This document shows positions 1 to 8,018 of a DNA stretch of 64,000 bases, one piece after another. The DNA is from Pseudarthrobacter sp. MM222. Lineage in GTDB: Bacteria > Actinomycetota > Actinomycetes > Actinomycetales > Micrococcaceae. The stretch lies in the NCBI RefSeq assembly GCF_947090775.1, contig NZ_OX352321.1, forward strand, positions 1,488,001 to 1,552,000, written 5' to 3'. Position numbers and translations under genes: made by a program. Each line of letters opens with the position of its first letter. Positions within the stretch are counted from its first letter, which is position 1. Under the pieces are notes generated by a model. That model was not told where the DNA came from and ran no database searches. It was given only the letters and a program-made list of their open reading frames with translations.

Positions 1-32
1 GCGCTGCCCAGCAGGAACAGCGGGCCGACTAG
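1..32 (+). CDS. C-terminal end of an upstream gene (partial)
   Basis: The first bases stay open in one frame and end at a TAG at 30-32, three bases before the start of the next gene. The visible tail reads roughly AAQQEQRAD. This is too short to identify. The close spacing suggests the same transcription unit as the next two membrane protein genes, but a chance open frame cannot be excluded. Confidence 0.3.
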   Translation, partial: AAQQEQRAD

Positions 33-34
33 CC

Positions 35-388
35 TTGGACGCGTATTTCTACATCATCCTGGCGGTCGGGCTGATTTCCACCCTGATCTGCCTCGGCGCG
101 GGCATTCTCAAGAAGGCCCCGAACGACGTGACGATCCTGTCCGTGGCCGCCGTCGAACTGGCGCTGCTGGTATACCTCGTCGGGTCCATCGTCCGGGTCG
201 CGGCCGGCGAGCGCATCGCGGGGGAGACCTGGGAATTCTGGGGCTACCTGCTGACGGCACTCCTGCTGCCCGTCGGCGCGGTGTATTGGTCCATCCTGGA
301 ACGCACGCGGTGGAGCAATTTCGTCCTGGCCGCAGTGGGCGTCACGGCACTCGTGATGGCCGCCCGAATGAACCAGATCTGGTACTGA
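35..388 (+). CDS. small polytopic membrane protein, function unknown
   Basis: The gene encodes a 117-residue protein starting at TTG. Hydrophobicity suggests four membrane helices: residues about 5-25 (YFYIILAVGLISTLICLGAG), 33-55, 70-86 and 97-110. A charged loop (GERIAGETWEF) sits between helices two and three. I do not recognise the family. The start lies only three bases after the upstream stop, and the stop is 19 bases before the likely start of the next membrane protein. The three genes therefore probably form one operon that is cut by the window edge. No clear Shine-Dalgarno sequence precedes the TTG, so translation may be coupled to the upstream gene. Confidence 0.6.
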   Translation: MDAYFYIILAVGLISTLICLGAGILKKAPNDVTILSVAAVELALLVYLVGSIVRVAAGERIAGETWEFWGYLLTALLLPVGAVYWSILERTRWSNFVLAAVGVTALVMAARMNQIWY

Positions 389-407
389 CTTGGAAGAGGC
401 AACAAAC

Positions 408-887
408 GTGACAGCAACACCTTCCCCCGAGGGCACCGGAACAGCCCCGGGAGCGACTTTGGCAGAGGGCGCAGCGCTGAAAACGGACACCCGGAACACG
501 GGACCGGGCCGTCTCCTGATTGCCGTTTACGCGGTATTTGCCATCTCGGCCACCGCCCGGGCCGGCTATCAAATCCTCACAAAGTTCTCCGAAGCGCCGC
601 TTGCCTACTCGCTGTCAGCCTTCGCCGCCGTCGTCTACATTGTGGCCACGGTGTCCCTCGCGAAGGCCGGCCGCACTTGGTTCAAGGTCTCCGTTTCCGC
701 GGTGCTGGTGGAGTTGGTCGGCGTGCTGGTGATCGGGGCGCTCAGCGTGTTCGACTCCGTGAACTTCCCGCACGAGACCGTCTGGTCCTTGTTCGGCCGC
801 GGCTACGCCTTCATTCCGCTCCTGCTGCCGATCCTGGGGCTCGTGTGGCTTTACCGCCGTCGTCCTGCCCCGAAAGTTGCCGGCTAG
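408..887 (+). CDS. membrane protein, function unknown
   Basis: I chose GTG 408 because GGAAGAGG lies 8 bases upstream. A TTG at 390 would add six residues but overlaps that ribosome binding site. The product has 159 residues: a Thr/Pro/Ala-rich cytoplasmic N-terminus of about 35 residues, then four predicted helices (about residues 37-55, 65-88, 97-116 and 133-150) and a short basic tail (RRRPAPKVAG). The family is not recognised. It follows another small polytopic membrane protein by 19 bases, so the two may act together. Nothing downstream on this strand is linked to it, since the next gene is convergent. Confidence 0.6.
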   Translation: MTATPSPEGTGTAPGATLAEGAALKTDTRNTGPGRLLIAVYAVFAISATARAGYQILTKFSEAPLAYSLSAFAAVVYIVATVSLAKAGRTWFKVSVSAVLVELVGVLVIGALSVFDSVNFPHETVWSLFGRGYAFIPLLLPILGLVWLYRRRPAPKVAG

Positions 888-960
888 CTATCCGGGGCTG
901 AGCTGGCGGACCGGGGGCGGGGTTCCATGTTCTCTAGTCATGCCCGCACCTTAGAACCTG

Positions 961-1521
961 TCAGCGCGCCGCGGAACCCTCCAGCAACCGGCGGTGCAAC
1001 TCCGGCCAGGACGCGCCAAAGCCGGGGTGCAGGTCCTTGCCGCTGACCAGGTCCAGCCGAACCCACTGCAGCTCAAGACTTTCCGGGTCGCTGATCGCCG
1101 GGTCAAACTGCTCGACGACCTCGACGGCGACGGTGGTGTAGGTCCAGTAGCCGACGTCGAACACCGAAGTGAACAGGACCCGGACGCTCTCCGGCGGGAC
1201 GGCGGCTTCTTCCTCCGCCTCCCGCAGTGCCCCGTGCACAGCCTCTTCGCCCTGGTGCAGGGCGCCGCCGGGCAGGCCCCACGTTCCGCCTTTGTCGCTC
1301 CACAACGCCCGGTGCTGCAGCAGGACGCCCTTGGCAGGATCATGGACGAGCAGCCCGGCCGAGCCGAAGCGGCCCCAGAACCGTCCGCGGTCACCCTCGA
1401 CCCAGGCGTCGCCCGGATCGCGCGGTCCGCGGGGGCGGCGCAGTTCGTCGGGGAGTGTGGCACTGTTGTACGGCGCTCCGGGCTGTGAATTTCCAGGGGC
1501 CGTGGCAGCTGTTCTGTCCAT
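961..1521 (-). CDS. NUDIX hydrolase
   Basis: The NUDIX box is seen at residues 86-107 of the 186-residue product, counted from the ATG at 1521. It starts GALHQGE and continues with REAEEEA, so the metal-binding Glu residues are present. The usual Gly near the end of the box is Ala. Members of this family hydrolyse nucleoside diphosphates linked to another moiety. The substrate cannot be told from the sequence. A longer open frame reaches 1641, but its extra 40 residues look non-coding. The first 45 residues are Pro/Arg-rich and probably disordered. The gene converges with the membrane protein operon upstream and stands alone. Confidence 0.75.
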   Translation of the reverse strand: MDRTAATAPGNSQPGAPYNSATLPDELRRPRGPRDPGDAWVEGDRGRFWGRFGSAGLLVHDPAKGVLLQHRALWSDKGGTWGLPGGALHQGEEAVHGALREAEEEAAVPPESVRVLFTSVFDVGYWTYTTVAVEVVEQFDPAISDPESLELQWVRLDLVSGKDLHPGFGASWPELHRRLLEGSAAR

Positions 1522-1668
1522 CGTTACAGCTTGCCACGGGTGCCTCTTGTCGGGACAGACGTGTGACGTTGGAGAACGTGCGCTGGTGCTTCGGAGAAGC
1601 GTCCCCAGACGATCATTGGAAGTGGGACCTTCTAGGGGCATCGTTGAAGGCGTAGCTAGCGAGTGATC

Positions 1669-2073
1669 CTATTGAGCGGCCACGAGCTCTATTTCGAAGC
1701 CGTCGGAGTTCTCGAGGTAGGCGGCGTAGTGCTCCGGTCCGCCCGCGTGTGGATACTTTTCTGGGAACAACGGCGTCCAGCCGTACTCAGCGCTGTCTTT
1801 AGCCAGCGCGTCCACACGTAACCGGCTGCCCACGATGAACGCGAGGTGATTTAGACCAGGCGCTGTTCGTTGATGAAGACGGCCACTCAAGCCCGGCGAT
1901 TCTTCTAGAACTATGTAGGTAGAGCCTTTCTGCCAGCTGATTCCAAGTGGCCAAGACTTATAGATCACGTACCCCAAGGTGGACAAGATCCAGCCCCACT
2001 CAGCTGTGGCTCTGTTGAGATCCGGCACCCAAAGTTCGATATGGTGCAACGCGCCTTCTGAGTCGTCTTTCAC
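1669..2073 (-). CDS. VOC (glyoxalase/dioxygenase) family protein
   Basis: The 134-residue product begins LHHIELWVPDLNRATAEWGW, which is the first beta-alpha-beta-beta-beta unit of the vicinal oxygen chelate fold. A second unit follows (LNHLAFIV..., then a C-terminal FEIELVA). The metal ligand positions His11, His76 and the C-terminal Glu are kept. Enzymes of this fold act on small molecules, often in isomerisation, dioxygenation or antibiotic resistance. The exact reaction is not deducible here. The start is GTG. Hand-counted GC is about 56% across 1681-2220 against about two-thirds for neighbouring genes, and codon use is correspondingly less GC-biased. This suggests recent acquisition. Confidence 0.7.
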   Translation of the reverse strand: MKDDSEGALHHIELWVPDLNRATAEWGWILSTLGYVIYKSWPLGISWQKGSTYIVLEESPGLSGRLHQRTAPGLNHLAFIVGSRLRVDALAKDSAEYGWTPLFPEKYPHAGGPEHYAAYLENSDGFEIELVAAQ

Positions 2074-2296
2074 TGTGCGAGTCTTTCACGCATGTCTTCA
2101 CCCTTTTGCAAAGTCGACGGCAGGTCCCGGTAACAGCAGCTAAACCGTGAATTGGGCACTGCCTTCCATGCAGAGTCCGCTCACAAGGGCCACTACGAAG
2201 CTTTCAATATCTTCACGGAACGCCAGTCGGAGGCAGGGTCACACCGCAACAGAGCCGGTGGGTCAAAATGTCACTGCCCCCTGAGATGCTGTGGGT

Positions 2297-4216
2297 ATGG
2301 ATAGCACGGCAACGTGGAGTGTGGAGAGCAGGGAGGCCCTGGCGGCCGTCGCCGCGTCCATGGCTGCGCTTGCTGCCCTTGCCTTCCCCGGCGCCGGTGG
2401 TGACGGCTTTGATGGGTCCGGCACTGGCCCGCTGGAGAACGACAGCGCGCTCGGGGATGCCGATCCGTTGCAGGACCTCGCGGACGCGTACCTGGGCGGG
2501 CTGGCCGAGGCGGCCCGGATGGAGGCCGGCTTCGCCGCGCTGAAGGTGCACCTAACCGCCGGCTATGTGCGGGCCGCCGAGGCCCTGGCACCACCGGCGG
2601 CGTCCCCGCAGGAGCGCACCGCCCAGGAAATGGCCGTCGTCGCGGAGGTCGCCTGCGTCCTGACCGTCAGCGAACGCAGTGCCGCAGCCCTCCTGTCCGA
2701 AGCCCTGGCCCTAACGGCGGCGCTGCCGCTGACCCTGGCTGCCCTGCAGGCCGGGATGATTTCCTGGCAGCACGCCCGGATCCTCGTCGATGAGTCGAGC
2801 GGCCTGGACCCTGCCGGTGCCGCCGCGCTGGAGGCGCACTTCCTGGACCCCGCTGCACCGAACCCGGCCCGCGGCTGCCCGGCCGGGGACCTCACTCCGG
2901 GCCGGTTCCGGGCGAAGGCCCGCAGCTGGCGGGAGCGCCACCACCCGGCCAGCATCGAGGCACGCCACACCAGAAGCTCCGCGGACCGCCGGGTCGATTA
3001 CACCCCGGACCGGGACGGCATGGCCTGGTTCTCGGCCTACCTCCCGGCGGACACCGCCGCCGGGATCTGGGACCGGACCACGGCCGCCGCCCGCGCGCTC
3101 CAGGGGCCCCACGAGGCCCGCACTCTTCCCCAGCTCCGCGCCGACATCACCGCCACCTGGCTCCTCACCAGCAACGGCACCAGTGGTACCACCGGCGGGA
3201 CCAGCGGGAACACCAGCAACGCGGGCACGGCCGACGGAACCGGCGGCGGCAGAGCCGGGATCCGGGGAACCGGCGGTAGCGGCTGGGGCCCGGCCGACGG
3301 ACCCGCCGGGCAGGTCCCGTCACCGCGGGCGCAGGTCCTGATCACCGTCCCGGTCCTGTCCCTCCTCGGCGCCACCGACGAACCCGCCACCCTCGACGGA
3401 CACGGGCCGATCCCGCCGTCCATGGCCCGGCGCCTGATCGCCGACGGCGCCGACTCCTTCTACCGCGTCCTCACCGACCCCCGCGACGGCGCCCCGCTGG
3501 AAATCGGCCGAACCAGCTACCGCCTCACCAAGGCCCAGCGTCAATGGCTCCGCCTCCGCGACGCCAAATGCCCGTTCCCCGGCTGCAACAACCACTCCCT
3601 GGACAACGACGCCGACCACCTCCTGGCCTGGGCCGACGGCGGCACCACCGGCATCACCAACCTCGGCCAACCCTGCCCCAAACACCACCGCCTCAAACAC
3701 ACCACCGCCTGGACACCCACCGCCGCCACCAAAACCACCCCACCCGGATGGACCTCACCCACCGGACGCCACTACCCCAGCGAACACCAGGACTGGGAAC
3801 CACCCCACTGGCCAATCCACCTCCCGGCAACGGACACGTACACGGACACAGAGTTCGACTCCGGCCCGCTCCCGGATCAAGGACCTGAGGACGGACCGGA
3901 CCAGTTTCCGGACCAGGATCCTGACGACGATCTGAACCACGAACTGAACGAGGACCCGATCGAGGATCCGGGCCGGGATCCCGAACTGGAACTGCCCGCG
4001 GACCCTTGCCCGGGCTGGCACTCGATTCCGGATGGGGATCCCTTCACGATCGCGGATCGCTTAGCCACCGGAGATCCCTTGCCCGCCGCATGCACTCCGG
4101 CCCCAAGCCAGGGCGCGGCGGAAAAACGCCACCGCAGGTTCCGGACTGGCGGCGTGACCCCTGTTCAAGTGACCGGAGATCGCCGTTCGATGGACCCGAG
4201 ACAGTGCAGGACCTGA
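2297..4216 (+). CDS. DUF222/HNH endonuclease (13E12-type) protein
   Basis: The 639-residue product has an N-terminal DUF222 region (about residues 50-290) and a C-terminal HNH nuclease core. The core has a CPFPGC zinc pair, then DADHLLAWADGG, a NL pair and CPKHHRLKH. Between them lies a low-complexity Gly/Thr/Ser linker (about residues 292-335). After the nuclease comes an acidic Asp/Pro/Glu tail of about 70 residues. This family occurs in many diverged copies in Arthrobacter and mycobacteria. A role in DNA cleavage or mobility is inferred from the HNH core and is not shown here. I chose ATG 2297 over the GTG two codons earlier. The AT-richer VOC gene lies just upstream. A decayed relative lies at 24706. 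Confidence 0.85.
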   Translation: MDSTATWSVESREALAAVAASMAALAALAFPGAGGDGFDGSGTGPLENDSALGDADPLQDLADAYLGGLAEAARMEAGFAALKVHLTAGYVRAAEALAPPAASPQERTAQEMAVVAEVACVLTVSERSAAALLSEALALTAALPLTLAALQAGMISWQHARILVDESSGLDPAGAAALEAHFLDPAAPNPARGCPAGDLTPGRFRAKARSWRERHHPASIEARHTRSSADRRVDYTPDRDGMAWFSAYLPADTAAGIWDRTTAAARALQGPHEARTLPQLRADITATWLLTSNGTSGTTGGTSGNTSNAGTADGTGGGRAGIRGTGGSGWGPADGPAGQVPSPRAQVLITVPVLSLLGATDEPATLDGHGPIPPSMARRLIADGADSFYRVLTDPRDGAPLEIGRTSYRLTKAQRQWLRLRDAKCPFPGCNNHSLDNDADHLLAWADGGTTGITNLGQPCPKHHRLKHTTAWTPTAATKTTPPGWTSPTGRHYPSEHQDWEPPHWPIHLPATDTYTDTEFDSGPLPDQGPEDGPDQFPDQDPDDDLNHELNEDPIEDPGRDPELELPADPCPGWHSIPDGDPFTIADRLATGDPLPAACTPAPSQGAAEKRHRRFRTGGVTPVQVTGDRRSMDPRQCRT

Positions 4217-4423
4217 CGGAAGCCCGCCCCCGGCGTCGTGCCATCCGTTGACCCATTTACTCGCACCGCCGTTCGGGCGCAGCCGCCGGCCGCTGATGGG
4301 TTCATGGCAACACCAACCGCAGAGCTCCTTGGGCCTGGTGCGCAGGTGTTAGTGTGACGACTTGCCGGGCGCTCCGGATCCGGCACATTCGTCCACAGGA
4401 CCCGCGATCCCGGAAGCCGGCTG
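4217..4423. other. intergenic spacer without a recognised feature
   Basis: This 207-base gap separates the HNH gene from the kinase-like gene. A TTGGGC near 4329 and a GTTAGTGT near 4347 could form a weak promoter for the downstream gene. I see no repeat, RNA gene or convincing small ORF. Confidence 0.3.
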
Positions 4424-5002
4424 ATGCAAACACCCTTCGAGAAGCCCTCCTCCGGTCCCTCTCGCGTCATCTTCTACGGTGTCACGGGCAGCGGGAAATC
4501 CTCGGCCGCCCGAGCATACGCGTTGGCGTCCGGGCTCCCGGAGTACTCGGCCGACGACGACGTCGGCTGGCTTCCGGGCTGGCAGCAGCCCAGCACCGAA
4601 GCGCAACGGAAGGTCGCCCAAGGCATAGCCGCCCAGGACCGGTGGGTGCTGGACAGCGCTTACGGTGTTTGGCGGGATCTGGTGGTTTCCAGGGCGGACC
4701 TCATAGTGGGGCTGGACTACCCGCGCTGGCTCTCGCTCAGCCGCCTGATCCGCCGCTCTGTGCGGCGCGTCGTCACCCGGCAGCCCGTCTGCAACGGCAA
4801 CGTCGAGACGCTTGCCCGGCTCCTCGCAAAGGACTCGAATATCGCCTGGCATTTCAGGTCGTTCAAGCGGAAGCGGCGCGTGATACGCGAGCTGCACACG
4901 GACCCGAACATGCCTGCAGTGCTGGTCTTCCGGCGGCCCCGGGATCTTGAGGCCTGGCTTGAGCAGGTGGCGCGCGACGGACGCGGGGTCGGCAGGCCCT
5001 GA
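4424..5002 (+). CDS. P-loop kinase-like protein (adenylate kinase / topology-modulation type)
   Basis: A Walker A motif (GVTGSGKSS) occupies residues 19-27 of the 192-residue product. An acidic Asp cluster (SADDD) and a Walker-B-like stretch (LIVGLDYPRW) follow, then an Arg-rich lid (SRLIRRSVRRVV). This layout matches the small family of adenylate-kinase-like NTPases often annotated as topology modulation proteins. They have NTP binding but no agreed substrate. GGAAG lies about 9 bases before the ATG. The gene stands alone between the HNH gene and the minus-strand DUF937 gene. Confidence 0.65.
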   Translation: MQTPFEKPSSGPSRVIFYGVTGSGKSSAARAYALASGLPEYSADDDVGWLPGWQQPSTEAQRKVAQGIAAQDRWVLDSAYGVWRDLVVSRADLIVGLDYPRWLSLSRLIRRSVRRVVTRQPVCNGNVETLARLLAKDSNIAWHFRSFKRKRRVIRELHTDPNMPAVLVFRRPRDLEAWLEQVARDGRGVGRP

Positions 5003-5084
5003 CCGGACGACGGCGGAGGCGCATCCTCAGGCGCATCGCCCGCCCGGCCGCCGCCGGCCCGCCGCTGGCGTCCGAGAAGCTCTA

Positions 5085-5885
5085 CTACTTCTTCCCGAAT
5101 AGTCCGCCCAGCAGCCCACCCAGCCCGCCGTTGCCGCCGTCGTCGTCCTTCTTTCGCTCTTCCGGCTGGCTCCCGGGAAGGTCCACCTCGATGAGCTCAC
5201 CCGGCCGCGGCGCGCCGCCGACCGGCTGGTCCTGTGGCTGGCCCTGGGGCACGGACTGCGGAGCCGTCTGCGGGTCCAGCCTGCTGTCCAGCCCGGCGTC
5301 GGGAGCCAATTGCCGGTCCGGCGCCTGGCCGCCACCGAGCAACCCGCCCAGCAGGTCGCCCAAACCGCCCTGTCCGCCGCCAGCGGCAGCACCGCCAAGC
5401 ATCCCGCCCAGAATGCCGCCGAGGTCGATCCCGCCGGCCTGCCCGGACCCGTCAGCGCCGCGCGACGACTGCCCGCGTCCACCGAGAACCTTGTTGGCAA
5501 GGTAGGACATCACGATCGGCGCCAGGATCGGCAGGAGCTTCTTGACGAGGTCCCCGCCCACCCCGCCCAGCTGCGCGGTGCCGGCCAGCTGGCTCGCCAC
5601 CTGGTCCTGCTGCCCGCCGAAGACGTGGCTGACAATCTTTTCACCGTCCGCGGTATCCACCTGGGCCACGTCCACGCCTCCATCGATCAGCCCGTCCTGA
5701 TGCTGGCTGAGCGCCGACTCGAGCGAGGCGGCGCCGTCGGGGGCCTGAGCGTTGTTGTGCATTCCCGCGAGCAGCGTGGGGACGGCGGCCTCCACGGCTG
5801 CCTGGGCGGTTTGCGGGTCCGTGCCGAGCAGGCCGGCAATCTGGTCTACCGGGATCTGCCCGAGGATGTCGTTGAGCTCAGTCAT
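5085..5885 (-). CDS. DUF937 (YidB-like) protein
   Basis: The 266-residue product starts MTELNDILGQIPVDQIAGLLG, a typical DUF937 start with repeated short helices. It continues with a helical segment (VKKLLPILAPIVMSYLANKVLGG). The second half is strongly Gly-rich, with repeated LGGLLGG blocks, followed by a Pro/Gln stretch and a C-terminal GGLLGGLFGKK that repeats the earlier motif. The function of the family is unknown. ATG 5885 is supported by AAGGAG upstream; the frame stays open to 6311 but lacks other support. The gene is divergent from ribF across a 237-base spacer. Confidence 0.75.
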   Translation of the reverse strand: MTELNDILGQIPVDQIAGLLGTDPQTAQAAVEAAVPTLLAGMHNNAQAPDGAASLESALSQHQDGLIDGGVDVAQVDTADGEKIVSHVFGGQQDQVASQLAGTAQLGGVGGDLVKKLLPILAPIVMSYLANKVLGGRGQSSRGADGSGQAGGIDLGGILGGMLGGAAAGGGQGGLGDLLGGLLGGGQAPDRQLAPDAGLDSRLDPQTAPQSVPQGQPQDQPVGGAPRPGELIEVDLPGSQPEERKKDDDGGNGGLGGLLGGLFGKK

Positions 5886-6122
5886 GGTGTACTCCTTCAG
5901 CCGCACCAGCGCGCGGCGATGAGGTGAATCGGCGACTGCGCAGACGCCGTGAAAGTGTTGCCCTAGCATCGTAGTCCGGGCCGCCGGACCGCGGAAGACG
6001 GCGCCTGCGGCCACTGCCGGGGGCGTCAGGGGCCCGTGTTGATTGCAGGTAATCTTAGAGAGTTCCGGAGCCGGCACCGTTTCTCCGGAAGAGCTCATGG
6101 CAGGTAGCAAAAGGCGAGGTTG
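5886..6122. other. divergent spacer between DUF937 gene and ribF
   Basis: This gap must hold the promoters of two divergent genes. A TTGATT at about 6040 and TAATCT at about 6050 face ribF but are too close together to be a matched pair. No repeat or RNA motif is evident. Confidence 0.3.
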
Positions 6123-7118
6123 ATGGTCCACATCTGGAACGATCCGTCCGAAGTCCCGGCGGACTTTGGTCCTTCCGTTGTCACGTTCGGCAACTTCGAC
6201 GGCGTGCACCGCGGCCACCAGCAGGTCCTCTCCCAGCTCATCCGCATCGCACGCTTGAACCACGCCCGCGCGGTCGCCATCACCTTCGACCCGCACCCCG
6301 CGCAGGTGCATCGGCCCGAGGCGGCCCCGGAACTGATCATGGGGCTGGAGGACAAACTGGCCGCCCTCGGAGAGCTCGGCCTCGACGCCGTGCTGGTGAT
6401 GAAGTACTCGCTAGAACTGGCCAGCCTGACTGCCGAGGAATTCGTCGACACCGTCCTGGTCGGCAGCCTCCGCGCCAGCCACGTCGTGATCGGCCACGAC
6501 GCCCGCTTCGGCCGCGGCAACTCCGGGGACCTGCACACGATGCAGGAACTCGGGAAAAAGCTTGGCTTTGAGGTGCTGGTCATCAGCGAATTCGGCTCCG
6601 AAGGGTTTCCCATCCATGACGACGCCGGCAAGGACCGCCGGTGCTCCTCCACCTGGGTCCGCGAGGCGCTGCGGGAAGGCGACGTCGCCACCGCCGCCGC
6701 CGTCCTCGGCCGGCCGCACCGAATGCGCGGCGAGGTGGTGCACGGTGCCGCCCGCGGCCGCGACCTCGGCTTTCCCACCGCCAACCTGGCCTCCAGCTCG
6801 ACCGGCTATATCCCCGCCGACGGCATCTACGCCGGTTGGCTCGTGGATGAGGCGGGCACCCGCTGGCCGGCCGCGATCTCGGTCGGCTCCAACCCCACCT
6901 TCGACGGCGTAAGCCGCCAGGTGGAAGCCCACGTCATCGATCGTCCGGAAGAGGCCGTGGAGGACTTCGATCTGTACGGCCAGACAGTAGTGGTGGAATT
7001 CGTCGCCAGACTGCGCGGCATGGTGGCGTACCGTGGCCCTGAAGCGCTCGTGGACCAGATGCGCCTGGACGTGGTCCAGGCCCACCAGATCCTGTTCCGC
7101 GCCGGCCGCACGCGCTGA
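6123..7118 (+). CDS. ribF: bifunctional riboflavin kinase / FAD synthetase
   Basis: RibF phosphorylates riboflavin to FMN and adenylates FMN to FAD. The 331-residue product has the nucleotidyltransferase half first, with TFGNFDGVHRGH (HxGH type) at residues 21-32. The kinase half follows from about residue 195, with the flavin-binding segment GRDLGFPTANL. Length is normal for the family. ATG 6123 follows AAGGCGAGG; a TTG directly before it is the alternative. In many bacteria truB precedes ribF and rpsO follows. Here rpsO does follow, but kynA and kynU are inserted between them and truB is not in the window. Confidence 0.95.
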   Translation: MVHIWNDPSEVPADFGPSVVTFGNFDGVHRGHQQVLSQLIRIARLNHARAVAITFDPHPAQVHRPEAAPELIMGLEDKLAALGELGLDAVLVMKYSLELASLTAEEFVDTVLVGSLRASHVVIGHDARFGRGNSGDLHTMQELGKKLGFEVLVISEFGSEGFPIHDDAGKDRRCSSTWVREALREGDVATAAAVLGRPHRMRGEVVHGAARGRDLGFPTANLASSSTGYIPADGIYAGWLVDEAGTRWPAAISVGSNPTFDGVSRQVEAHVIDRPEEAVEDFDLYGQTVVVEFVARLRGMVAYRGPEALVDQMRLDVVQAHQILFRAGRTR

Positions 7119-7163
7119 CCGTTCGGTAGGAAGCACAGCCAGTTGGCAAGAAAGGCAAGAGCC

Positions 7164-8018
7164 GTGACCATCGAGAAGAACACCAGGGAGCTGGACAAGG
7201 ACATTGTCCGCGACTTCAGCTCCCGGATGAGCTACGCGTCCTATCTGCAGCTGCCGACGCTGCTCAGCGCGCAGCAGCCGGTGAGCGCTCCGGAGCACCA
7301 CGACGAGATGCTGTTCATCATCCAGCATCAGACCACCGAACTGTGGCTGAAGCTGGTCCTGCACGAGCTCCGCAGCGCCGCCGCGTGGCTCCGCTCCGAC
7401 GACCTCGGCTCGGCGCTGAAGGCCATCGCCCGCGTCAAGCACATTCAGAAGACGCTGACCGAGCAGTGGTCCGTGCTGGCCACTCTCACCCCCACTGAGT
7501 ATTCGCAGTTCCGCGGCTTCCTGGGAAACTCCTCCGGCTTCCAGTCCAGCCAGTACCGCGCGGTTGAGTTTGTGCTCGGCAACAAGAACCGCAAGATGCT
7601 GCCGGTCTTCGAATCCGACCCCGAGGCCCATGCGATGCTGCTGGAACTCCTCGAGGCTCCGAGCATCTACGACGACTTCCTGGCCTACCTCAAGCGCCAG
7701 GGCTTCGACGTCCCGGCCTCCCTGCTGGAACGCGACGTCACGAAAGCCCACGAGTTCTGCCCGGAACTGGTCCCGGTCTTCAAGTACATCTACGAAAACG
7801 CGGCGGACAACTGGGGTGCCTACGAGGCGTGCGAAGAGCTCGTGGACCTCGAGGACAACTTCCAGCTCTGGCGATTCCGCCACCTGCGCACGGTGCAGCG
7901 GACCATCGGAATGAAGTCCGGCACGGGCGGCTCCAGCGGCGCCGCCTTCCTGCAGAAGGCGCTCGAGCTGACGTTCTTCCCCGAGCTCTTTGCGGTACGG
8001 ACGGAGATTGGCCAGTGA
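7164..8018 (+). CDS. kynA: tryptophan 2,3-dioxygenase
   Basis: This heme enzyme opens the indole ring of tryptophan to give N-formylkynurenine. The 284-residue product shows the conserved N-terminal LQLPTLLSAQQP, the heme-pocket stretch HHDEMLFIIQHQTTELWLK, a FRGFLGNSSGFQS segment and a C-terminal substrate-binding part with RTIGMKSGTGGSSG. All are hallmark tryptophan dioxygenase motifs, and the length is normal. I chose GTG 7164 because AAAGG lies about 8 bases upstream; a TTG at 7143 is possible. The stop overlaps the start of kynU (GTGA), so the two genes are translationally coupled. A kynurenine formamidase gene is not visible in the window. Confidence 0.95.
   Translation: MTIEKNTRELDKDIVRDFSSRMSYASYLQLPTLLSAQQPVSAPEHHDEMLFIIQHQTTELWLKLVLHELRSAAAWLRSDDLGSALKAIARVKHIQKTLTEQWSVLATLTPTEYSQFRGFLGNSSGFQSSQYRAVEFVLGNKNRKMLPVFESDPEAHAMLLELLEAPSIYDDFLAYLKRQGFDVPASLLERDVTKAHEFCPELVPVFKYIYENAADNWGAYEACEELVDLEDNFQLWRFRHLRTVQRTIGMKSGTGGSSGAAFLQKALELTFFPELFAVRTEIGQ

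Noticed and set aside
7829..8014. Upstream extension of kynU
   Set aside because: It overlaps kynA in another frame; the GTGA overlap at 8015 gives a normal kynureninase length.
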